A stretch of 64,000 bases of DNA from Branchiostoma floridae (lineage: Eukaryota > Chordata > Leptocardii > Amphioxiformes > Branchiostomatidae), in NCBI RefSeq assembly GCF_000003815.2, contig NC_049988.1, forward strand, positions 5,358,065 through 5,422,064, in the 5' to 3' direction. Made by a program: the position numbers and the translations under genes. Within the stretch, counting starts at the first letter, position 1; each line of letters starts with the position of its first letter. Positions 36,001 through 45,000 of this stretch are shown here, piece after piece. The notes beneath the pieces were generated by a model. The model saw only the letters and a program-made list of their open reading frames with translations, searched no databases and was not told the DNA's origin.

Positions 36001-39000
36001 GAAAATTAATGAGCGCGTGGATGTCATCCATAAAATTTAGTTGTGGCCTTAGCTGGATTAAAAGAATGGAAGGGGAAAGTCATTTCTTAATCTTCCATTT
36101 TGGCTTTATAATGTCTAAGAACCGAGGAAATAAATTGGTTTTGCCTTATGCACTCTCTTGTTGTACAATATGATATGTCACAGTAGAACAACACAATACA
36201 CTTTTATTTTTGGTAGAAGATTTTTTTTTTCTTGCAATTTAATTAGAATTTTATATTATTTCAACATTTTGATATTTCTTATTAGACTTAACATTAGATT
36301 TGTACTTGCTTCAACTAAATTTTTTTAAAGGTTTAAATGACCAATGGTCTTGTGATAATAGTAAACTAAACAAATTTGGCAGGACTAATATTTCTAAGTC
36401 TTGCAAGAAGAAGAAATCCAGGCCTGTGAGTCGTGAGTTTTGATGTTTCTGTCTCCCTGCAGGAGTTAGATCACACCTGTCCGTTTGTGTGTGGCAGGAA
36501 GCTGAGCTGTGGTTTACACAGGTGTGAGCAGCCGTGCCACCGAGGGAACTGTGAACCTTGCTGGCAGACAAGTGAGTTGTGTAGCTGGCAGCTTTCAAAA
36601 TCCTTTTATGGTTGCAAGTTGGGAAAATTTTACATGCAATTAAAAAAATTTACATGCAAAATACACACAGATGGTTGGGGGACATCTAGATCTACCAAGC
36701 CTCTTGGCTAAATTTGTCAATTAACAGCCAACACACATGCAATATGTTTGTTTGTTTGAACATTTGTTTATTCATTGTCCATGGGGCTTGCATTTTACCT
36801 GACAATTTGTACAAGACAATGAATGATGTTTTACTGACAATGCTGTAAGTGAGACACTTTGTTGCACACACAGGTTTCGAGGAGTTGTACTGCCACTGTG
36901 GAGCATCAGTTCTGTTCCCCCCGGTACCCTGCGGCACACCTCCCCCAGAGTGCCACCGCATGTGTTCCCGTCAGCACAGCTGTGAGCACCAAGGTAAAAT
37001 AATGCAGGCTAGCTAGGGGCAGGCTACTTATTGTGTTACAATGCAATTTTCTAAGTGTGTTGTTAAGTATAAAAATCACAAAAAAAAACAAAACAAGTCA
37101 CGTTCTGAAGTTTACACACAATAATCAACATTTGTACGAGTCTATTGTACAAACTGTATACAAGTTTGTACACTCTAACTTTGTGCACTTTACCCTGATA
37201 CTGGACATAGCTCTTTTGTTGACTGTCTTTCCGTGACCCTCCCCGCCTGTGAGCTTTCTGAAGGAAAATATGACTGGTTCATACTGCACTGTACATATGC
37301 TGTAAAGTATTTACTGCTCCCCTTCAGTTCAACACACCTGCCATAGTGATGACAAGTGCCCTCCCTGCACCTTCCTCGTACAGAGGAAATGTATGGGGCA
37401 GCATGAGGTAAGACTTGGATATATTTTACAATCAGATGACACTGTTGAATAATGCTTTACATTTGTCTGAATCTATAGCCTCCAGAATTGTCTGTGTCTG
37501 TTGGAGATTGCATGTGGGCTTTTTTGGCCCAGTAAAGTCTTAACCAGAGTATACATATATGAAGCCTATAGCAGTGACTCTACTGGTCAGGCCCCAAGAA
37601 GCTTGATAGTACATACATCAATGACCGAAGGTCGGGACCAGGCTAGTACATATTTCACTCCATAGAGGCCTATCTACCATAGCTTTAACTTCTCAAAATC
37701 AATATCAGAGTCTCTAGTTAAAGTGTCCGTAAAAGTCAAACTTCTGCAATGTACCTGGCCACTCGGTTTCCGAAGGGCAGAGGAAACTATTTCCTGTTTA
37801 GCTCGTCAGCTTCTGAGATAGCTGTGGAAGTCCTCCATAAATTGTATTAAGTGTAGCTCCATGCAATAAAAGATACTGTGTAATACAGGTATGAACCAGT
37901 TTCCTTTTACAATCATGACAATGATCTCTATCTTCATTCCAGTTGAGAAACAATGTGCCTTGTCACATCACTGACATCTCCTGTGGACGACCCTGCAATA
38001 GACTCCTCCCCTGTGGTGTGCATCAATGCCTTCGCATCTGCCACAAGGTTAGCTATTGGCTGTCAGAGCTACAATAATTATGCTTGACACTCATCTCTAT
38101 TCCTTTGTATATAAGTGTCAGGCTTTTGAAAAAAAAATGGCATTGCAGCCAGGTCAGAATGGGCAATACTGTCTCCTTTATTACTTTTTTTTAGAGAATG
38201 ATTGGAACCATGATTGGAACATTTCTTAAGTAATTTTTAATGCCATGGAAAGTACTGTAAAAAAATATATTTCATATGTATTTGTTTTCTCTTGCAGTTA
38301 CTGTTACAGTAACAGAACATATTAAACTGACTTCTACAAACAAATTTTGCAGGACCATACACTGTGCAATCATTCCTACTGATGGTTCACTGCTCACCAA
38401 TTCACATCTGCTATCTGCATAATGTGACCTCACAGAAGCAGTTGATTGCTAATTCCTTGTCCAAGACAAGTTGGACAATGAAAATTTTTGTGTTGGAATG
38501 TACAGTTCAACTAACTCTGCTTCTGAATGCTGAACATTGCTGTGTTGGAGCTAATGTTTATGTTGAACATGCTGTTCTGCTGTACTTGCAGGATGAGTGT
38601 GTGAGAGAAGATCAGCCATGCGAGCAGCCCTGTAGTAAACTTGTTGTGTTGGAGCTCACACATTGATGTTTATGTTGAACATGCTGTTCTGCTGTATCCT
38701 TGCAGGATGAGTGTGTGAGAGAAGACCAGCCGTGCAAGCAGCTGTAGTAAACTTGTTGTGTTGGAGCTCACACACTGATGTTTATGTTGAACATGCTGTT
38801 CTGCTGTATCCTTGCAGGATGAGTGTGTGAGAGAAGACCAGCCGTGCGAGCAGCTGTAGTAAACTTGTTGTGTTGGAGCTCACACACTGATGTTTATGTT
38901 GAACATGCTGTTCTGCTGTACTTGCAGGATGAGTGTGTGAGAGAAGACCAGTCGTGCGAGCAGCTGTAGTAAACTTGTTGGGTTGGAGCTCACACACTGA

Positions 39001-42000
39001 TGTTTATGTTGAACATGCTGTTCTGCTGTACTTGCAGGATGAGTATGTGAGAGAAGACCAGCCGTGCGAGCAGCCCTGGTAGTAAACTTGTTGTGTTGGA
39101 GCTCACACACTGATGTTTATGTTGAATATGCTGTTCTGCTGTATCCTTGCAGGATGAGTGTGTGTGAGAAGACCAGCCGTGCGAGCAGCCCTGTAGTAAA
39201 CTTGTTGTGTTGGAGCTCACACACTGATGTTTATGTTGAACATGCTGTTCTGCTGTACTTGCAGGATGAGTATGTGAGAGAAGACGAGCTGTGCGAGCAG
39301 CCCTGTAGTAAACTTGTTGTGTTGGAGCACACACACTGATGTTTATGTTGAACATGCTGTTCTGCTGTATACTTGCAGGATGAGTGTGTGAGAGAAGACG
39401 AGCTGTGCGAGCAGCCCTGTAGTAAACTTGTTGTGTTGGAGCACACACACTGATGTTTATGTTGAACATGCTGTTCTGCTGTACTTGCAGGATGAGTGTG
39501 TGAGAGAAGACGAGCTGTGCGAGCAGCCCTGTAGTAAACTTGTTGTGTTGGAGCACACACACTGATGTTTATGTTGAACATGCTGTTCTGCTGTATACTT
39601 GCAGGATGAGTGTGTGAGAGAAGACGAGCTGTGCGAGCAGCGCTGTAGTAAACCTCGTCAGGAGTGTGGGCATCCGTGTGGTGCACCTTGCCACCAGGGC
39701 ACTCTCTGTCCCAGGACTCCCTGCAGGGCCAAGGTGATTGGTTTTTACCTCTCATTTCTTTCATTATTAGAATCTCCACAGCAGAATAATTGCCAGTTGT
39801 ATGCTTAAATTAGTTTAAAGATTAGTGTAGTCAGGAAATGCTGTGGTTTCGTATCGTTATAATATCAATGAACCCCCAACCCTACATGTACTTGTACAAG
39901 TAGTTTGTCTAGTTCTTATTGGAGCACCTGGCATTTGCATAATCAGTCTGCTGAAAAACTTTTGTATCATTCTATAATTTATAAAGTGAAGAAAAAAAAT
40001 GAAATGAAGGTTTTAGATATGTTCTACATGCATAATTTATAATATATTGTATAGTCTGTTTAGTTATTCAAGACCAGAAATGTTAGCATAGTTTCATGCA
40101 GATATGTGTAATTTTTTTATAACTTTTTGAACAAAATTGCAACAGAATGGATGGGATTAGGTAAAGGTAAAGGTACAAAATATATGGCTGTCCTTTTTGT
40201 AAGAAAGGTTTATGTCAGATGTCACTGAAGATCTTATCAGGATTAGGATGTCAAATGTGTACTAGCTCCAACAAATACAAATTGTACTCGAGACTTTTGT
40301 TCTTCCAAACAGTTGGACATTTGTATCAGACTGGTGTATTTTGTGTGTTGTGTATATGTAAGACTTACATGATATAGCCTACATGTATATAATGCTCATA
40401 ATACATAATATTTTGTGCTGACAAGTGAAGTTGGTGGATGTTTTGTATTGTCAGGTGACAGTGAGGTGCAAATGTGGATTGAGGAGTGAAAAAGTACAGT
40501 GTAGTGAGACCCAGCTAGAACATGCCTTCCAAAGGTTGGACATTCTACATTTTTGAAAAACTTGTAAAATTTTTGTATAATTATACAAATCATAAATCTT
40601 TAGGGCCTGTGGCAGATGTTTTGTGTTTCTGTTTTGTTTTGAGATATATTGAACTTCTTACTCTTTGCTATACATGTAGTTATAACATGCCTGAAGATAT
40701 ATCCATCTTTGTAGAATTGTGTGAAACTTGCAATTTTCGATGCACAACTAAAAAAAGACAACTGGCAATCCGTGTTTTCAAATACTAATTGCATTATATC
40801 ATAGTTTATAGATGTTGTGTTCTCTTCCCTTTGAGTACCCTTTGATTGCAGCTTTACCCTGTAGAGTCTTTATTATAGAAGAATAAATTAAACCATCATC
40901 ATGACATCTTAATGCTTTCTGATGAATATTTCAGACTGACCACTTCCACCCTGGCCACACGGTGGGGAGACATGCAGGCTGGACAGTCAGTGGACATCAG
41001 TGCCCTGGTCAAGATGGGCAAAGACGGCAAGAAAATCTTGGAGTAAGTGGACCTTAATCTGAATTTTCTGTATCAGAAACAGGGCTTTAGCCAGCTCGAA
41101 ATTTTTTTCCGTCAGCCAATTACAATCGTCGCGAAAACCGTGAAAATTAATTAGAAGGACTGAACTGAGACCTTGAAAAACGGGTTTTAATGAGATTATC
41201 GTATGCGAAAGGGCACCGACACACATTGTCAACAATCATAACAATAGCAAAACAAACAGTGTGTGGCTTTACGATATTTCAGACTGACCACTTCCCCCTG
41301 GCCACCGGTGGGGAGACATGCAGGCTGGACAGTCAGTGGACATCAGTGCCCTGGTCAAGATGGGCAAAGACGGCAAGAAAATCTTGGAGTAAGTGGACCT
41401 TAGTCTGAATTTTCTGTATCAGAAATGTTTATTAGTCTTGACCATGTTGATAAGATAAAATAAAAGTTCATAAATAAGTCATTGTTACTTCAACAGTATA
41501 GAACTTGGAAGACTGAGGTTGTGAAGCTTACAAACTGGGTTCTGCTTGGCACAGAAATTTCACTCATATTTTCTGCATTGTTTTCCATTTCAGAAATCAT
41601 ACATACATTATTGTATGCTGTAAAACTATCAAGTTGGCAATGCTTGGAATAGTCTTGACTTGTATCACAATCATTCTTTCTTCATTTCCTTCCTCTTTAG
41701 ATTGGACTGTACTGAGGAGTGCGCAGTGTATGAGCGAAACAAGTAAGTTAAACTTTAATTTGTAATGTAATGAAGGGGTAGGGACTGGTGCATGGTACTG
41801 GTATACAAAACAGATATGTTTTATTAATGGACTGTTAAAAAAATTTTAAAAAACTACTAGTAGCCATGCCAAAACAGAAAGAGCTGATTGTGAACAAATC
41901 GTATGTTTTGTAACATCTTGGTTTTGTTTTTGCATAATAGTAATGTACTTCTATAATTCAAGCATAATTTGTAGCATTCAAAGAGACTTAGTCCATTACA

Positions 42001-45000
42001 GTTGTGTCTTTTTCTCCAAAATAGAATATACTGTATTTACTATCATACCTAATCCTCTGGACCTTGACTTGAATTTTCCATACCTACCCACCACTATAGT
42101 TAAGAGTTGTTAGTGTGATCTTTTTATTGTACTTGGTACTCTTGCTGCTAAAAAAGGGTAAAAACATCATCACCGCATTAGGTTCATTATTTTGATTAAC
42201 ATTAACATTGCTGCTAACTTCAAACCTCACTCAACCTCTGACACAAACTGGTACATTCCAAAGACTGACCCCAGAAGGTACTAAAGCCAAATGTATCTAC
42301 AGACTCAAATGTGAAGAACCCAACTTCAACAGTACGTATATTGGTGAGACCAGCTGGACACTAAAGGCAAGGTACAAAGAACATTGCAAACCCGGCACTA
42401 ACGGCTGCTCCTCTGCCATTTTTCACCACCTAAAACACAACCGGGGACACTCTTTAAATCTCCAATCCACCGATATCCTAGACCGCAAACCCCACTGTTT
42501 GGAACGGGGAGTCAGAGAGGCTTTATATAAGAGAATATACAATCCCACCCTTAACAGGAAGGGGGACCTTCGTATGGAACTATCAGGTACTTGGGATCTA
42601 GCACTACCCTCAGCTGCCTCCCACCCCTGCCCCCACCCCCACCCCCACCCCTGCGACAAACAGTCAGCTCCTGTGATTCAACAACAGGAGCTTATTAACT
42701 CAATTGCATCGACGTAGTCTTAACTCATCTGACCGTTTCCAAAATCATATCCAGTTGTTTGTAATGAGTAACTGCTTTTTGTAGAATCTCTATGTCTTAA
42801 ATTTGTTAAACCCATGTTTAATTCACCCTCTTTTCAAGCTGGTTGCTAGCTACACGTAATGAAGTTCGCAACAGGGATTTAAAATGAGGGTTCGAGCTTA
42901 GCATACCTTTTACCAGATATACAACAGGTACAACAACAGTGCTATTCCATACTTGATAACACGCTTAAATACTGATTTTAGTCAGTGTCACATTATCACT
43001 GAATGGTAATGTAACCGTTGATAAATGCTAATTTTAGCTTTGGTGTGTATCCATTATTAATAAGTAATACTATATTATGTTGTATGTAAGGTTGCTAGAC
43101 TAAAACTAACTTGATTCAGGCTGAGCCATTTTTACAGCAAGGTTGCAATGTATATTATATGTGAATAAACCATTCTAACTTTATTATCTGTTTCGGTTAT
43201 AATAATTTCAGGAGACTGGCCATGGCTCTGCAGATAGAAAACCCAGACACGTCTTCCAAGCTGGGACCACCTCCTTACACAGAATTTCTCAAGGAGCAGG
43301 CCAGGTAATATTGGACAATGTGATACTAGTAGTCACCTAGCACAGAAAGTTTGAGTTGTATTTACATGTAGGTCAATCATATCTCTGGAGTCAATGCATT
43401 ATCACAATATTACTAACCCTCTAGACTAATTCTAACAATCTTTATTGACAGAACTTAAAGTACATTATATGTCAATAATTTTGTAAAGTCTAACAGCAAC
43501 AGTTGCTGTCATTTGCATTTAGAATATATTTATTAGATATTGATGTCTTTTTTTGGGGGAAAATATAGTTTTAATGATAATGTTGGTAGCATGGAATTAA
43601 TGTCTACTAGTCACTGGTCACTGTGTATTGGCAGCATGTGCTGCTAAATATACGACATTTGAAATAAAGCTTAAAAAAACACTACAGATATGGATCTTGT
43701 CGTTTAATGAATAAAAAACCAAGAAGAAAACCAACCATAGCTGCCATTGTTTCCCAGTGGGAGTGTGGTCGTTAATGTGACAGTTGAGCGAAAGCTCCAT
43801 TGATCCGTCACACTCTAACATACATTTTGTATGATTTGTACCATAAGAAATCAATTTGATTTTTGGAAAATTCCAAACAAAAGGTACAACAGTTTTTCCT
43901 TTCTGCAGTAAAAACAAGAGCCTTGTGTCATCGGTTGAGGATGCTCTAACTAAACTGGTCCAGACTGCAAAAGAGGTGAGTTTGACCCATTTGTTGTCAG
44001 AAATTGGCATATTAACTCAATTTTTTTAAATGTACATGATGACCATTCAGAATTAGTATTGACCATGNNNNNNNNNNNNNNNNNNNNNNNNNNNNNNNNN
44101 NNNNNNNNNNNNNNNNNNNNNNNNNNNNNNNNNNNNNNNNNNNNNNNNNNNNNNNNNNNNNNNNNNNAGGAATCATTTCCATGTTGAAAATCACTTTTTT
44201 TTAACTTTTCTTAGTCGAAGCAAAAGAGTCGTAGCCACCGCTTTTCCGCCCATGAAGCGGGAAGATCGCAGAGTGATCCATGAACTGTCGGAGTTCTATG
44301 GTATTGAAGTGATGAGCTACGATGTGGAACCCAAGCGGAACTGTGTGGCCACAGCTTACAGGTGGGAACTTTCCAATGAGCTACATGTATGCATGCATTA
44401 CAACCTATATTATTATTAATGAAATTTATCCTGCATTCTGTCCTGGTATGATTTGGACTTTCTTATTATGATCAAAAGTGTGGAGAAGTTTTAGCATAAG
44501 GTCACAGTGTAAACTTTATGGATGACATCCTGTGCAGAGTCTCCAAATTTAATGAGATGGGGTGAAAAAAAAAAACAATATGCCTTGGGTAAAAAAACAT
44601 AATAGCTAGATTTTCAAAAGATGAGTTACAGACGTTTTCAAAGATAATTGTAAATTGGTTTTTAATTTTGTGGCCAACACTGTATCTAAATACATGACTG
44701 TCACAGTGTAGTGTCACTGCTACAAGAACAATCAAATTTTTTTTTTTCCATTTCGATACTTCCATGCCATATTCATCATCTCTGGAGGGGAAAAATTATC
44801 TTTTTTTGTGTCAAAATCAGGTAAAAATAGAGTGCGCTGCTGTCATCCATAGAATTACTTGCTGTGGCTTAAGGAATACTTCTACTTGTTTTCTATTTTT
44901 GTTTGGATCCATGACAGTCTCTATTGTATTTGAATTTAATACAATAGGTGAAAAAAAACAAATGGCAAGTTGGAGATATACATGATGTAACCCTCCATGT

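Noticed and set aside
38590-39650. Regularly spaced repeats resembling a CRISPR array
   Set aside because: The units are head-to-tail copies of 110-115 bp without unique spacers, in a eukaryotic intron. They are copies of an exon and splice site.
38990-39779. Long minus-strand open frames (180-190 codons) across the tandem array
   Set aside because: They repeat the same peptide with the unit period and arise because the repeat happens to be open on that strand. There is no independent evidence of coding.
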